64,000 nucleotides of DNA from Flavobacteriaceae bacterium 3519-10 (GCA_000023725.1 CP001673.1:568342-632341), one strand, 5' to 3'. Counted from the first letter of the stretch, positions 8,399 to 18,785 are shown. The notes: generated by a model from the sequence alone, not told the origin. Translations and numbers: made by a program.

Positions 8399-9205
8399 TT
8401 AAGGTCGTTCGGAAATCTGAATATTCATAATAGACTTGTCCATCAGCGGACTCAGGTTGCTGCATGACGCATGCTTGGCGCCGAAAGTAATGCTTTGGCT
8501 GCTTGTCTGATTTACCCGCAAGGTTTCGCGCAGTTCGATAAGATGATTACCGGTTGTATCCATCTCCACATTGAAATAGACGTTAAAATCATTATACAGG
8601 CAGTTTTTCTTACCTGTAATAATGAAGTTACGCACGCTTTTAAGTTTGGAATCTACAAAAAGGCCGATGGAATACGACATGAAGGTATTACCACCAGATA
8701 CCGTATTTACCTGCGCAACACCGCTTCCCGAAATTGAAACCGTGTTCTGTAACGAATAGATCGAAATTGTTTTAGCGAGTCCGGGAATCAGCTGCCAATC
8801 ATGTGCAGAAGGAGCTTCGCCGAGGGTGTAAGACACCCCTGAAATCGTTGACGCGTCATTAACGCCGGCCGTAGAAACGGCGCTTTCAGAACGAACGATT
8901 CCTAAATACTTGTAAATATTGGTGGTGTCCAGAATCGGGTTCCACTTGCTGTTTTGCCAGTAATAGAACCCTTTTCCGGTCATATTATTGGTGTTGTAAA
9001 CGATAAGCGAATTTGCGGGCGCAGAAACTGGTGCGGCGCTGTGGAGATCCGGGATCGATACATTAGGGAGAAGAACTCCTTTGTTTGCCGAAACTATCCT
9101 CAGAATCTCGGAATCATCAAAAGTATTTACGTTGGTACCAACGCCCACTTGGGCACGGCATACCCCCATAGATACCAGGATCCCCAGTAGTAGAGTTTTT
9201 TTCAT
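8399..9205 (-). CDS. Secreted protein, tandem paralogue 1 of 3 (unknown function)
   Basis: 268 aa, first gene of the three-gene operon. Signal peptide MKKTLLLGILVSMGVCRAQ; then VGVGTNVNTF, SANKGVLLPNVSIPDL and FYYWQNSKWNPI, which match the other two copies. The C-terminal half (LFVDSKLKSVRNF... C ...TTGNHLIELRETL) aligns with the FVNGQLKMASKYYTT and FIDDKLIDVKPMF stretches of its neighbours, so the whole proteins, not just the N-termini, are related. A -7 box TACATTTG lies on this strand at 9234-9227, 22 nt before the ATG. Confidence 0.8.
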   Translation of the reverse strand: MKKTLLLGILVSMGVCRAQVGVGTNVNTFDDSEILRIVSANKGVLLPNVSIPDLHSAAPVSAPANSLIVYNTNNMTGKGFYYWQNSKWNPILDTTNIYKYLGIVRSESAVSTAGVNDASTISGVSYTLGEAPSAHDWQLIPGLAKTISIYSLQNTVSISGSGVAQVNTVSGGNTFMSYSIGLFVDSKLKSVRNFIITGKKNCLYNDFNVYFNVEMDTTGNHLIELRETLRVNQTSSQSITFGAKHASCSNLSPLMDKSIMNIQISERP

Positions 9206-9226
9206 CAGGTGTGTTTTGTGTTGTCA

Positions 9227-9234
9227 CAAATGTA
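9227..9234 (-). promoter_or_regulatory. -7 box of the secreted-protein operon
   Basis: Minus-strand TACATTTG (plus strand CAAATGTA) fits TAnnTTTG and lies 22 nt ahead of ATG 9205. No TTTG is seen at the usual distance upstream. Confidence 0.45.
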
Positions 9235-9366
9235 CAACCGATTAAAAGGTGCGGTAAGGTCAATTAACCCTTAAGTAGAGGGTTAAAACACCTTTTAAAG
9301 GTAAGCGTTTCGCGCAACTCGTTAATTTACAGGAAATTTGAAAACGCACATATAGCTAAGCAGCAC

Positions 9367-9400
9367 AAAAAAAACGCTCTGGATGTGAATCCGGAGCGTT
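9367..9400 (-). terminator. Terminator of ahcY
   Basis: Stem AACGCTCtGGA / TCCGGAGCGTT (one G-T pair) with a 6-nt loop. On the minus strand it runs into seven or more T, 39 bp past the ahcY stop. Confidence 0.8.
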
Positions 9401-9438
9401 GATTATATCAGCTTAAATGTTGTGTCTTAATCTGCGTC

Positions 9439-10752
9439 TTAGTATCTGTAATACTCAGGTTTGAACGGCCCGTCCACTGTTACGCCGATGTATTTAGCCT
9501 GTTCCGGAGATAAAGTTTCAAGTTCCACACCTAATTTCTTAAGGTGTAAGGCAGCTACTTTTTCGTCAAGATGTTTTGGTAATGTGTACACCTCATTTTT
9601 ATATGCAGCACCGTTTACCCACAGTTCAATCTGTGCAAGCGTCTGATTACTGAAAGAGTTGCTCATCACGAAGCTTGGGTGACCGGTTGCACAACCCAAA
9701 TTCACGAGGCGGCCTTCTGCCAGAATGATAATTTCGTTACCATCGATGTTATACACATCCACCTGTGGCTTCACTTCGTATTTTGTATCGCTGTAGTTTT
9801 CGTTAAGCCATGCCATATCAAGTTCATTATCGAAATGCCCGATGTTGCAGACAACGGTTTTATCCTTCATTTGTTTGAAATGTTCGCCGCGTACAATATT
9901 ATAATTTCCGGTTGTTGTGATAATGATATCAGCGTTTGCAACAACAGAATCCAGTTTTTTTACCTCGTATCCTTCCATTGCAGCCTGAAGCGCACAAATC
10001 GGGTCGATTTCGGTTACAGTAACGATAGAGCCAGCACCTCTGAATGATGCGGCAGTACCTTTACCTACGTCTCCGTAGCCACATACAACCACTCTTTTGC
10101 CTGCTAACATTAGATCAGTTGCTCTCCTGATTGCATCCACTGCAGATTCGCGGCATCCGTATTTATTATCGAATTTCGATTTTGTAACTGAGTCATTTAC
10201 ATTGATGGCCGGCATCACCAATGTTCCGTTAGCCATTCTTTCGTATAATCTGTGAACTCCGGTGGTGGTTTCTTCAGATAAACCTTTGATTCCTGCTGTA
10301 AGTTCAGGATATTTATCAAAAACCAGGTTCGTAAGATCGCCACCATCATCCAGAATAAGATTCAGTGGTTTTCTGTCTTCGCCGAAAAATACAGTTTGTT
10401 CGATACACCATTCAAACTCCTCTTCGTTCATGCCTTTCCACGCATAGACAGGAATACCGGCGGCCGCGATTGCTGCTGCTGCATGATCCTGCGTAGAGAA
10501 AATATTACATGAAGACCAGGTTACATCAGCTCCAAGCGCAACTAAAGTCTCGATAAGCACTGCTGTTTGGATCGTCATGTGAAGACAACCCGCAATTCTT
10601 GCACCTTTTAGCGGCTGAGAAGGGCCGTACTCTTCACGGATGGCCATCAGGCCTGGCATTTCTGCTTCTGCAAGCTTTATTTCTTTACGTCCCCAATCTG
10701 CTAAGGAGATATCTTTTACTTTATAAGGCAGGTATTGTGTGCTCGTTTCCAT
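9439..10752 (-). CDS. ahcY: Adenosylhomocysteinase (S-adenosyl-L-homocysteine hydrolase)
   Basis: 437 aa from ATG 10752; the reading frame is open 48 bp further upstream, but [21 protein letters not shown] is the normal N-terminus. Splits SAH to homocysteine and adenosine with bound NAD, clearing the inhibitor of methyltransferases. Seen: substrate loop [13 protein letters not shown], the active-site stretch [20 protein letters not shown], the Rossmann motif [11 protein letters not shown], and the C-terminal [14 protein letters not shown] with the terminal PDHYRY-like KPEYYRY that reaches into the neighbouring subunit's NAD site. The divergent PPTase start is 53 bp away, so both promoters share a short region. 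Confidence 0.97.
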   Translation of the reverse strand: METSTQYLPYKVKDISLADWGRKEIKLAEAEMPGLMAIREEYGPSQPLKGARIAGCLHMTIQTAVLIETLVALGADVTWSSCNIFSTQDHAAAAIAAAGIPVYAWKGMNEEEFEWCIEQTVFFGEDRKPLNLILDDGGDLTNLVFDKYPELTAGIKGLSEETTTGVHRLYERMANGTLVMPAINVNDSVTKSKFDNKYGCRESAVDAIRRATDLMLAGKRVVVCGYGDVGKGTAASFRGAGSIVTVTEIDPICALQAAMEGYEVKKLDSVVANADIIITTTGNYNIVRGEHFKQMKDKTVVCNIGHFDNELDMAWLNENYSDTKYEVKPQVDVYNIDGNEIIILAEGRLVNLGCATGHPSFVMSNSFSNQTLAQIELWVNGAAYKNEVYTLPKHLDEKVAALHLKKLGVELETLSPEQAKYIGVTVDGPFKPEYYRY

Positions 10753-10805
10753 ATTAAATGAATAATTTTTTGCAAATTTACGAACTAATTCCTGCCCCAC
10801 AAAAT

Positions 10806-11417
10806 ATGCCGCTTTACCGTGATTTTTCCGATGATAATGCTACGATTCTAATGTGGAAATATGATGAAAATGAGGAACTTGACTCCGAGTTTTTGCTCGA
10901 AAAGGAAAACTACGATAAAATTAAAGATTATCATCCCACAAAACTTAAAGAACTGCTCCTTGTGAGGAAAATTCTTAAGTCGGTATTGCCTGAACATAAA
11001 ATTCTGTACAACGGTCGAATGCCGTATCTGGAACCGAGGGATTATGAGATTTCGATCACACATTCATTCCCGTATGCTGCTTTGGCCATTTCAAAACATA
11101 AAGTAGGCATCGATATTGAGCCGTTTAACCCGAAGATTCTGAAGATTCAGCACAAATTTCTGAAAGATGAAGAAGCCGGTTTTATTGAAGAAAATAAAGA
11201 AACCGCTTACCTCACTGTCATTTGGTCGCTTAAAGAGAGTTTATACAAAATTCATCACTCCAAATACTGGTCGCTGAAGAAGCATTACGAGGTGAAACCC
11301 TTCAGCCTGGATTTTCCTTTCAATATTATGTGCAGAGTGCATGACGAGAAAGTGTCAGACCTTTTTAAGGCACGCGTAGAATTTTTTGAAAACTATTGTT
11401 TTACGGTGGTTGACTGA
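10806..11417 (+). CDS. 4'-phosphopantetheinyl transferase superfamily protein
   Basis: 203 aa from ATG 10806; an in-frame ATG at 10758 would put the start almost against the divergent ahcY start and add 16 residues with no family likeness. The enzyme transfers phosphopantetheine from CoA to carrier proteins. Magnesium site VGIDIEPF and the WSLKESLYK motif (family WxxKEAxxK) are both present, the hallmarks of Sfp/AcpT-type enzymes. The 3' end overlaps the convergent FUSC gene by 25 bp. No carrier protein or NRPS gene is nearby, so fatty-acid ACP or a remote cluster is the likely substrate. Confidence 0.88.
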   Translation: MPLYRDFSDDNATILMWKYDENEELDSEFLLEKENYDKIKDYHPTKLKELLLVRKILKSVLPEHKILYNGRMPYLEPRDYEISITHSFPYAALAISKHKVGIDIEPFNPKILKIQHKFLKDEEAGFIEENKETAYLTVIWSLKESLYKIHHSKYWSLKKHYEVKPFSLDFPFNIMCRVHDEKVSDLFKARVEFFENYCFTVVD

Positions 11418-13654
11418 ATTTCAGGTTCCAGATGCTCGGCGACTTTGCGCTGCTCCCTTGCCACGTCGTAAATTAATTCGAGGATTTCACGGAGGTTTTT
11501 AAGTTCGGTAAGATGCGTGATGCGGTTAGGGTCGCGACGGTCTGAAATCTCATTTTCACGAATTTCCTTTTTTCTTTTCTCAAGTAATTTATGAACTGAA
11601 TCTTCAGGCTTAAGTTTACTTTCCCTAAGTATTTCCTGCCTTAGTTTTTTCTGTTCCAAGATTAAACTCGTGCGGAGCAACTCCGCAGAGATTTTAAGCG
11701 CCCAGCTCCGGAAATCGATTTCAGGATACTCACGCGCGGTTTTGGTGTATTGCGATAATGACGCGATATAGGCCGTCAGCAGGTGAGTGGTGTTTACAAA
11801 CTGGTGGATCTGCTCCATCTGTTTCTGCTGGTTTTTCGGGTCGGAAATCATCCGCTGGAAATTATCCGAGAGGTTGGCAAGATCGATAACGGCGTCTTTC
11901 CGACGGAGTTTATAATCTTCAACGCCAATTTTTTGCGCTAAAAATATATCAATCACCGCCTTGAAATACCGCAGGTTGCTTTTCGACGATTTCTTCATCA
12001 GATCCAGGTTTTGCGTATGTTCCCAGACCGGAAAAACAAAATAAGAAACGCCAAATGCTACAAGTCCTGCAATGGCTGTATCAATGATGCGGTCTTTGAA
12101 GATCATATTGATATTTCCCGGATTAAGAAAATTAAAGGTGAGGAAAATATAGATCGTCATAAAAAGAACTGCCCAGAAATACTGTGCCTTTAGGAAACTG
12201 AAACACATTATCATACTCAGCATTAGCAGAGCGAACAGCACAGAATTACTGGTTACACTCAGCAGCAGGATATACGCAAGAACTGCCCCTACGATTGTTC
12301 CGTAAAGCCGCAGCAGGTTTCTGTGTTTTGTAGTTGCATAAGCCGGTTTTAAGATCGCGATAATCGTGATAAGGATCCAGTAGGAATGGCCGATGCCGAG
12401 GAAACTCAGCTTCGAAATGGTATAACCCACAAGCAGCGCGATTGTAACCCGAAGTGCGTGCCTGAAGTGTGACGATTTTAATGAAAAATTACTCGCCAGC
12501 ACTTTATAATTGAGTTTCTGCTCACGAGGCAAAAATTTACCTAAATCCAAGCCTGTCGAAAGGCTTTTTGCGAGCTTCTTATCCTGCATGAAGATTTTGT
12601 AAATCGTGCCGATCTCATCACTTATTGACGTGATGCGCACCAAGATGATCCGCAGGATCATGAAGTTTTCAAGGTTTGAGGCACTCAGTTTACGGTTTCT
12701 GAGGTCGAAATATTCTTCATAAATCTTATCGAGCTCGGCATCAATATCTTTCAGCGGTCTGGCTTTGGCACCGCTTTGAAGTGCAATGCCGATGTTTGCA
12801 AGTTCCTCTGCCAGCAACCCAAGATAAGTGGAAATGGACTGAAGAAACCCCGAATCGCCAAAACTTTCCTGAATTTTGTTGTAATCGCTTTCCGAAGTCA
12901 TCAGTTTCTCGTGAAGATCGATCGAGTTCAGAAACATCAGCATCAACAACCGGCTGGTTGTGGTAGATTCGTTGACGATTTTTCTGGTTTTGAAGACCGT
13001 CTCACGCGTTTCTTCCTGCAGATTCTTGATCTTTACCTGCTGCGCGATCACCTGCAGGTATAGTTCTTCAAAATTGGGATTCTCAAGGTAAAATTTAGAT
13101 TTTATTTTCAGATAGTCGCCCAGTTCGAGGTAATTTTCGCCGATCATCTGTCCGGCAAGTTTGTAAGGCTGAATCTTGGAAACGGCCAGAAACACCGCCA
13201 AATAACACAGGGCGCCACCTAAAAATGTGATCATTATCTTGGAAAGTTCTCCGCTGGTCATGTTGCCGTCAGCAAAAATCGCCATCACCACTAAAGACAG
13301 TGAGCCTACCGCTGCAAGCCTTTGGCCGTACACCCCAATCATCGAAAAAAAGATGCCGAACAGAATGAGTTCAAGGTAAATAAGGACGGGAAAATGGTGA
13401 ATTACGCTTGTAATCAACGCCACGAAAAAAAACAGGATAACAGCCAGTACCAAAGAGTTTCTCCGACGGATAAACGGGCCGGGCTGATCTGTGAGGCCAA
13501 CAAAACTGGTCGCAAGCGGAAAAAGAAAATATTCCTGCAAGAGGCCGAAGTACGCTAATATAATACTTGGAATTACGATGGCCAAAGTAATGCGTACGGC
13601 AGAATAGATGTACTGGCTGGTCGCAAATTTCTTTAATTCCGTGGCGTAGTTCAT
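11393..13654 (-). CDS. FUSC-family inner-membrane protein (YccS/YhfK-like)
   Basis: 753 aa. Two blocks of hydrophobic helices (about residues 15-165 and 395-535), each followed by a long hydrophilic, partly coiled-coil region. This is the duplicated architecture of fusaric-acid-resistance/YccS proteins. The N-terminal block contains PLATSFVGLTDQPGPFIRRRNS and the second GIGHSYWILITIIAILKPAYATTKHRN, the two FUSC hallmark segments. Family members are implicated in aromatic acid export, but the substrate here is unknown. Monocistronic; convergent with the PPTase gene and overlapping it by 25 bp. Confidence 0.88.
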   Translation of the reverse strand: MNYATELKKFATSQYIYSAVRITLAIVIPSIILAYFGLLQEYFLFPLATSFVGLTDQPGPFIRRRNSLVLAVILFFFVALITSVIHHFPVLIYLELILFGIFFSMIGVYGQRLAAVGSLSLVVMAIFADGNMTSGELSKIMITFLGGALCYLAVFLAVSKIQPYKLAGQMIGENYLELGDYLKIKSKFYLENPNFEELYLQVIAQQVKIKNLQEETRETVFKTRKIVNESTTTSRLLMLMFLNSIDLHEKLMTSESDYNKIQESFGDSGFLQSISTYLGLLAEELANIGIALQSGAKARPLKDIDAELDKIYEEYFDLRNRKLSASNLENFMILRIILVRITSISDEIGTIYKIFMQDKKLAKSLSTGLDLGKFLPREQKLNYKVLASNFSLKSSHFRHALRVTIALLVGYTISKLSFLGIGHSYWILITIIAILKPAYATTKHRNLLRLYGTIVGAVLAYILLLSVTSNSVLFALLMLSMIMCFSFLKAQYFWAVLFMTIYIFLTFNFLNPGNINMIFKDRIIDTAIAGLVAFGVSYFVFPVWEHTQNLDLMKKSSKSNLRYFKAVIDIFLAQKIGVEDYKLRRKDAVIDLANLSDNFQRMISDPKNQQKQMEQIHQFVNTTHLLTAYIASLSQYTKTAREYPEIDFRSWALKISAELLRTSLILEQKKLRQEILRESKLKPEDSVHKLLEKRKKEIRENEISDRRDPNRITHLTELKNLREILELIYDVAREQRKVAEHLEPEIQSTTVKQ

Positions 13655-13679
13655 TGTGCTAATTTAAGGGTAATTCCAC

Positions 13680-13704
13680 AAAAAAACCCCGAAAATCGGG
13701 GCTT
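13680..13704 (-). terminator. Intrinsic terminator after porV
   Basis: Palindrome CCCCGA / TCGGGG with an AAA loop; on the minus strand it runs into a T-tract. Lies between the porV stop (13727) and the FUSC start. Confidence 0.75.
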
Positions 13705-13726
13705 TTGCTATTTCAGATTTAAAAAT

Positions 13727-14848
13727 CTAGTAATCAGAGTTTGACGATTCTTCACCGATATTCCAGGTGAGGCCAAACCTCAATGTATTGTCTAAAGCTG
13801 AATTTACTTTTGAGGTGTTGATGAGGTAAGACATATCCAGACCAAACGACTGGTATTTCAGTCCCACACCCACGGTAGCAAACTGCCTTGCGCCCTGCTC
13901 TTCACTCTCGTGGAAGTAGCCGCCGCGTACAGCGAATGCATTGTCGTATTCATATTCTACAGCACCGCTGAACATCATGCTTTTTTCGTTACTGAACGAT
14001 TTCCCAATGCCTTCAATTACGCCAACATTCGGTACAGCGCCGGTATTGTCAGGTCCCGGAACCAGAAGTTTCGAAGCTTCGAAATTAACACCTACACGGT
14101 TGAGGTCATCAATAAACAAATCGTAGCCGGCACCTAATCTCGCCATTGTAGGAAGATAAGATCTGGATTCTTCATCTCCTGTATAATCTAATCGCGGACC
14201 TAAATTCTGTACTGAGAAACCACCTCTCGCGCGGCCTTCAAAATCGTTGATGCTGGTATGCCTTTCAGACTGGAAATAACCTGAAACATCTACTGCAAAA
14301 GTATTTGCAGGTTTCAGCGTGTTGTCAGAACCTAAACCACCGCCCAAATCTGACCGGATAAATCTACCGGTTACAGCCATGGAGTAGGTGTCGCTCAGTT
14401 TCAAACCATAGGCTACATCGAACGAAAATTCGTTGGGTTTAGAGATTCCCATATCCTGCGGCAAGTTATTCCGGAGTTCGGTGAGGGTAACTTCACCCAT
14501 ATTGAAGTAGTAAATACTGGCTGAAAGGGTAGATCTTTCTTCCTCGCCCAAAAACTGATGGTAGGTAGCGTAAAGTAAAAATACGTCGTTCGTAAGTTTA
14601 CCCATGTAAGGCGTATAATTTACTCCCACCGCAGCGGTTGTTGTGCTGAAAGGATATTTTGCCGCGTTCCAGAACTGGGAAAAGGCATCTGTTGTGGTGG
14701 CTACACCCTGGTCTCCCATACCGCCTGATCTCGCGTCCGGCGAAATTCTTAAGAACGGCGCACCGGTAAGAACAATCTTACTTTGCGAATAAGCCATCAT
14801 GCCCACTCCTAATCCTAACCCTAAAAATAGTTTTTTAGTCAATGTCAT
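13727..14848 (-). CDS. porV: T9SS outer-membrane protein PorV (LptO)
   Basis: 373 aa with a signal peptide (MTLTKKLFLGLGLGVGMMAYSQ). FadL-like beta-barrel that, in the type IX secretion system, receives cargo from the SprA translocon and hands it to the PorU sortase. Seen: the conserved N-terminal TGAPFLRISPDARSGGMGDQG, then FWNAAKYPF, and beta strands ending in the aromatic-rich LRFGLTWNI. It lies 28 bp downstream of porU on the same strand. The porU-porV order with gldJ divergent matches Flavobacterium johnsoniae as I recall it. Terminator follows. Confidence 0.95.
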   Translation of the reverse strand: MTLTKKLFLGLGLGVGMMAYSQSKIVLTGAPFLRISPDARSGGMGDQGVATTTDAFSQFWNAAKYPFSTTTAAVGVNYTPYMGKLTNDVFLLYATYHQFLGEEERSTLSASIYYFNMGEVTLTELRNNLPQDMGISKPNEFSFDVAYGLKLSDTYSMAVTGRFIRSDLGGGLGSDNTLKPANTFAVDVSGYFQSERHTSINDFEGRARGGFSVQNLGPRLDYTGDEESRSYLPTMARLGAGYDLFIDDLNRVGVNFEASKLLVPGPDNTGAVPNVGVIEGIGKSFSNEKSMMFSGAVEYEYDNAFAVRGGYFHESEEQGARQFATVGVGLKYQSFGLDMSYLINTSKVNSALDNTLRFGLTWNIGEESSNSDY

Positions 14849-14876
14849 AAAGTTTTTTTTTAATCGTTAAATATCG

Positions 14877-17800
14877 TTATTTCAGTAATACCATTTTTTC
14901 AACTGCGGTTGCGCTTCCTTTACATTTGTCCTGATTCTGGCTGCGTGCGAAAATTTTAAAAATATAAGTTCCTTTACCCACTGCATCGCCAAAATCATCA
15001 TTTCCGTCCCATTCTATTGCAGTTCTCGGCGTGCGATAACCCTGGTAGAAAGGTTCAGCCGTAACCGTGGTGCTTATTGTTTTCACCAGTTTGCCGGTAA
15101 TTGTGTAAATCTGCACGTTCACATCCAACATATCATCGCAGTTATGCTCGAACTGAACATAGGTCCTGTTGGTAAACGGATTGGGCCAGTTCAAAGGCTT
15201 GTTGATTACTAACGCTTGGTCGGCTTCGTCTTTAACTACAAAGTTTAACGTGCCTGTGGTTGAATTATTGTTAATATCCCAAACTTTAAAAGTAAGCTGA
15301 TGGGGACCCGGCGCTAAGTTACGGAAAGGGTAGCTAACATTGCCTTTCTGATAATCTGCAAGAGAGCTGCTCACACATCCGTTGCCGTCGCCGGAAAAAT
15401 AGAAATCGTTAAGCACAGCGGTATCGATGATTTTTCCATCTAGAATTACAGTAATATCGTGTCCGATACCGGAACCTGTGGAGTTGATTCCTTTGTCGTC
15501 GGTTACGCAGGCGAGCAGCATCGGATTCTGATCGGTAATTCCGCCGTCCGCAAAATTGGTGTTGTTCATGAAAAGCTGAACCTGTGGCGGCTGATTGTCG
15601 TTTATGCCTTCGGGGTTTATTCCGCCAACTGTTTGAACCTGATTGTTAAATACATCAAAAACTTTATTATCTGCATACGCCAGGATTCTTCCGTTTCCGA
15701 CTTCATAATTGATATCTTTCGGAACGTAAAACTCCACCATGAATACACCGTTTACGGCTTGTCCTGATGATTTTACAATCGGCCCGTTTTCTTCGGTATA
15801 ACTTAAAACAGGATTGAGGTCCGCTGCATTATCATTATTGAGGGTCTTTTTATTGAGGCGTTTATCGAAAATATTGATAGCAACCCTTCCGTTAAAACCG
15901 GTATCTACGGTTCCGTCTGCTTTAGTAATGTGTCCTTTCACTTTTACAAAATCGAGTGCCCTCAACTGACCCTCAACCGGAGTTTCAACCTTGTCGATAA
16001 TAAGCTGTCTTTTCGGCCTGCTGAGTTTAGTGGCGGGATCTCCAAGCAGGTTTACTTTTAAATGGTCTGCATGGGTGCCCTTTTCTATTTTTGCCTGTAA
16101 GAATGCCTCTCCTACAGGAACGAAATCGTCATTCGTAATTTCGAAAAGGTGTCTTGTAAGAATAGTTGTGAACTGTTCCCCGTAAGTAACGCCGATCGCG
16201 CGGCTTGAGGTAAGCATCATCGATGCACCGCCCTGTTTAGATTTTATTACCTGTTCACCTGCCGAAAACGTAGAAGGTTCATCCCAAAGCGTAAATTCAC
16301 ACGTAATGGTAGAAACTAAGGGGAAACGCGCATACACGTTATTGTAATTATTAAAATTCTGAATTTCTTCGACTGACAATACTCTTTCCTGCGCCCAACC
16401 GTTGATACCTCCATGCCCGAAATAGAATAGGTAAAGGCTGTTACCCATGTCGTTGGTGATCGCCTGGTTTACCTGAGGGTAACGCTGCCCACCTGCCGAC
16501 GTCTGCGCCTGAAAAGCATCCAGATACAGTTTGCGCACATTATATTCTTTCCTTTCAGTTCCTGTTTCGAAAACATTCACCAATGATGAATTCATTGTAT
16601 CATGAAACGGGGTACCTCCGTCGTAATCATCATCCACCACGAAATCAAGCTTCATCCGCCATTCGCCAAACGGCGATGGTTGCCCCGGAAGTGCATTGTT
16701 ATACGCTAACGTTTTATCAATAAGTAGTTTTGCTTCAGAAATATTTGCTGCCGGAAGTCTGCCTACAGGGAAGTCAGGCAGGGTAGAAGCGACCGAAATG
16801 CTGGTTACCGGCTGCGGTTTGGTCATGGTATAATAATCATCGGTTACGAATGAAAGTTCGTAATCTCGGCTTTCTTCGCTCTGATATGATGGTACGATGT
16901 CTGAACCCGGATTATTTTTTCCTCTGAAATCATACGATGTATCGCCAAGGATAAAAAGATATTGCAGTTTTCCTGAAGTCGTGTTGAGTCGTGTCGTAAA
17001 ATCACGGATCGCCGTAATGTCTTTGCTGCCGCTGCTGAATTCGTTGTAGATTTTGTTCACATCTACCACCGCCACATTAAATTTATCCTGATAGAAAGCG
17101 GCGAGACGCTGCGCCTGGCTCATCATTTCAGGAACTGTAATCATTAAATAACTGATGTTCTGCAGCGCGGACAGATCCTGGTTTTCGATTTTGCCCACAA
17201 ATGAGGGCGCGAACGCATCAGCATTTTTAAACGCTATAAACTCGTTTCCGAAATTCTGGTTATTGGCTGCATACGCAAAAGTAAACTGGCCGCTGTTGCC
17301 TGATTTATTAATCTTTCTGGAAGCATTTGTTATATCCGAAACCTGCCAAACCTGCTCTACTGCAGCGGCGTTATCAATCCGGAAAGTGTATGTGTTTCCA
17401 CTTTTTTCGGTTACGCTGTAGCTCCGGAAATTAAACTGAGTGTCGATGTATTTTAAATCTTCTTTATACTGAACCTCGGCATAATCAAAATAAAATTTAC
17501 CGTTGGGATTCCCCGAAGTTGTGGGCTGATAAGTAAATGTAAGCTGTGTGCCCTGAAGATTGGTTGCGGAACCATGGCCCTGCGACGGATAATTGATCGG
17601 GTAAATTTCCTTAGCAAAGTCGGATGGTATAGCAGACTGACTTGGTGAAACGTTATTAAGACTAATGTCAATTCGGTTTCCGCTCGACTGGTAACCGATC
17701 ACGCGCGAGCGGTACTTAATCACGTCGGTAGGCTGAATCGGAGATTTTGTGGTAAATGTAACGGTTTTGGTGTCATTGAAGGCGTCGCCAGTCCACATCC

Positions 17801-18785
17801 TGCCAACCTTCATCAGGTTAAATTTCTCCTCATTAATATATTGGTACTCGTCGTAGCGGGTAATAACATCTGAGGTCACTGCCAGGTCGGCATCCAGCAC
17901 ACGTTTGCCGGGACCCAGATCGAAATTGATAAAGTAATAGGCGAAATCCTCATAAACATTAACGAAATTTGAAGAAGCATCCTGTCTGGTTTCAATTCTT
18001 TTGATGTTGTCGGAGCTTTGCGTTCTGTAAACATTGAAACCGTTTGGCCCCTGCGCGTAAAAAAGTGCAAAATCCTGATCATTCCACGACCCGTCGTCTT
18101 CGCCAACGACCTGAATGGCGTTTTCCTGAAGCGCCGCGAACCGCTGATCCATATTATGTTCGGGCAACATCATACCTCCGTTGCCGTAAATCCTGAAGTT
18201 TTTGGGATTAACACTGCCGGGATTAATGCCGTTGTCCCGCAGAAACTGTGCGGTAATCTTGAAAATGCCGGTCTTGTCTACCTTTATTTTATAGAAAGTT
18301 CCGGATTTGAGCGGATTGTCAGTAGTCCCGAGTTTTGAGGTGCCAGCTGTTTTTCCCTGTAGAGCAGGTGAAGCAGCGGAAAGGCTGAAAGATGTAAGCC
18401 GGTAAAAATTTCCGTTGTCAGATCTTAAGGCTGCTACGCGTATATTATTTGTTTTCTCGCCGGTGTACGGATTGGTATAATTTCCTATTTCCGATTTCTC
18501 TGTTGTGGGAATGTTAATGGGGCTGACATCAAATAGATCCTTGGGCGTAATTTTTTCCCACACCATATTAGTAACCTGCATATCGGTGCCAGCATATTTT
18601 TGTGTGGAACGGAAAAAGACCGATCCTTCCTCGTACGCAAAACCTTCGTTTTTAATGGCGGGTACTGTAACTTTATACGTGCCGAAATCGATGGTTTCAG
18701 TGCCTTCCCACTCCAGGCGGAATGTTTGCGCGGAAGCAATAGAACTGATAAAAAAGAATAGAATTACCGTATATATGCGTATCAT
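14877..18785 (-). CDS. porU: T9SS sortase PorU (C25-family peptidase)
   Basis: 1302 aa with signal peptide MIRIYTVILFFFISSIASAQ. PorU cleaves the C-terminal sorting domain of T9SS cargo and attaches the protein to A-LPS at the cell surface. The gingipain-like C25 domain occupies about residues 540-910, with the catalytic His791 in FYFGHGGINGW and Cys829 in STITCEFTLWDE. Beta-sandwich domains follow, and the C-terminus has the CTD-like NWPNPFTNRTYVQF...IYTITGKLVK...GTYIFKIFA...MVLLK arrangement, as known for PorU itself. First gene of the porU-porV operon, divergent from gldJ across 159 bp. Confidence 0.95.
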   Translation of the reverse strand: MIRIYTVILFFFISSIASAQTFRLEWEGTETIDFGTYKVTVPAIKNEGFAYEEGSVFFRSTQKYAGTDMQVTNMVWEKITPKDLFDVSPINIPTTEKSEIGNYTNPYTGEKTNNIRVAALRSDNGNFYRLTSFSLSAASPALQGKTAGTSKLGTTDNPLKSGTFYKIKVDKTGIFKITAQFLRDNGINPGSVNPKNFRIYGNGGMMLPEHNMDQRFAALQENAIQVVGEDDGSWNDQDFALFYAQGPNGFNVYRTQSSDNIKRIETRQDASSNFVNVYEDFAYYFINFDLGPGKRVLDADLAVTSDVITRYDEYQYINEEKFNLMKVGRMWTGDAFNDTKTVTFTTKSPIQPTDVIKYRSRVIGYQSSGNRIDISLNNVSPSQSAIPSDFAKEIYPINYPSQGHGSATNLQGTQLTFTYQPTTSGNPNGKFYFDYAEVQYKEDLKYIDTQFNFRSYSVTEKSGNTYTFRIDNAAAVEQVWQVSDITNASRKINKSGNSGQFTFAYAANNQNFGNEFIAFKNADAFAPSFVGKIENQDLSALQNISYLMITVPEMMSQAQRLAAFYQDKFNVAVVDVNKIYNEFSSGSKDITAIRDFTTRLNTTSGKLQYLFILGDTSYDFRGKNNPGSDIVPSYQSEESRDYELSFVTDDYYTMTKPQPVTSISVASTLPDFPVGRLPAANISEAKLLIDKTLAYNNALPGQPSPFGEWRMKLDFVVDDDYDGGTPFHDTMNSSLVNVFETGTERKEYNVRKLYLDAFQAQTSAGGQRYPQVNQAITNDMGNSLYLFYFGHGGINGWAQERVLSVEEIQNFNNYNNVYARFPLVSTITCEFTLWDEPSTFSAGEQVIKSKQGGASMMLTSSRAIGVTYGEQFTTILTRHLFEITNDDFVPVGEAFLQAKIEKGTHADHLKVNLLGDPATKLSRPKRQLIIDKVETPVEGQLRALDFVKVKGHITKADGTVDTGFNGRVAINIFDKRLNKKTLNNDNAADLNPVLSYTEENGPIVKSSGQAVNGVFMVEFYVPKDINYEVGNGRILAYADNKVFDVFNNQVQTVGGINPEGINDNQPPQVQLFMNNTNFADGGITDQNPMLLACVTDDKGINSTGSGIGHDITVILDGKIIDTAVLNDFYFSGDGNGCVSSSLADYQKGNVSYPFRNLAPGPHQLTFKVWDINNNSTTGTLNFVVKDEADQALVINKPLNWPNPFTNRTYVQFEHNCDDMLDVNVQIYTITGKLVKTISTTVTAEPFYQGYRTPRTAIEWDGNDDFGDAVGKGTYIFKIFARSQNQDKCKGSATAVEKMVLLK

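Noticed and set aside
10758-10805. Longer PPTase starting at ATG 10758
   Set aside because: It would overlap the ahcY promoter region and add 16 residues without family likeness; MPLYRDF at 10806 is the natural N-terminus.
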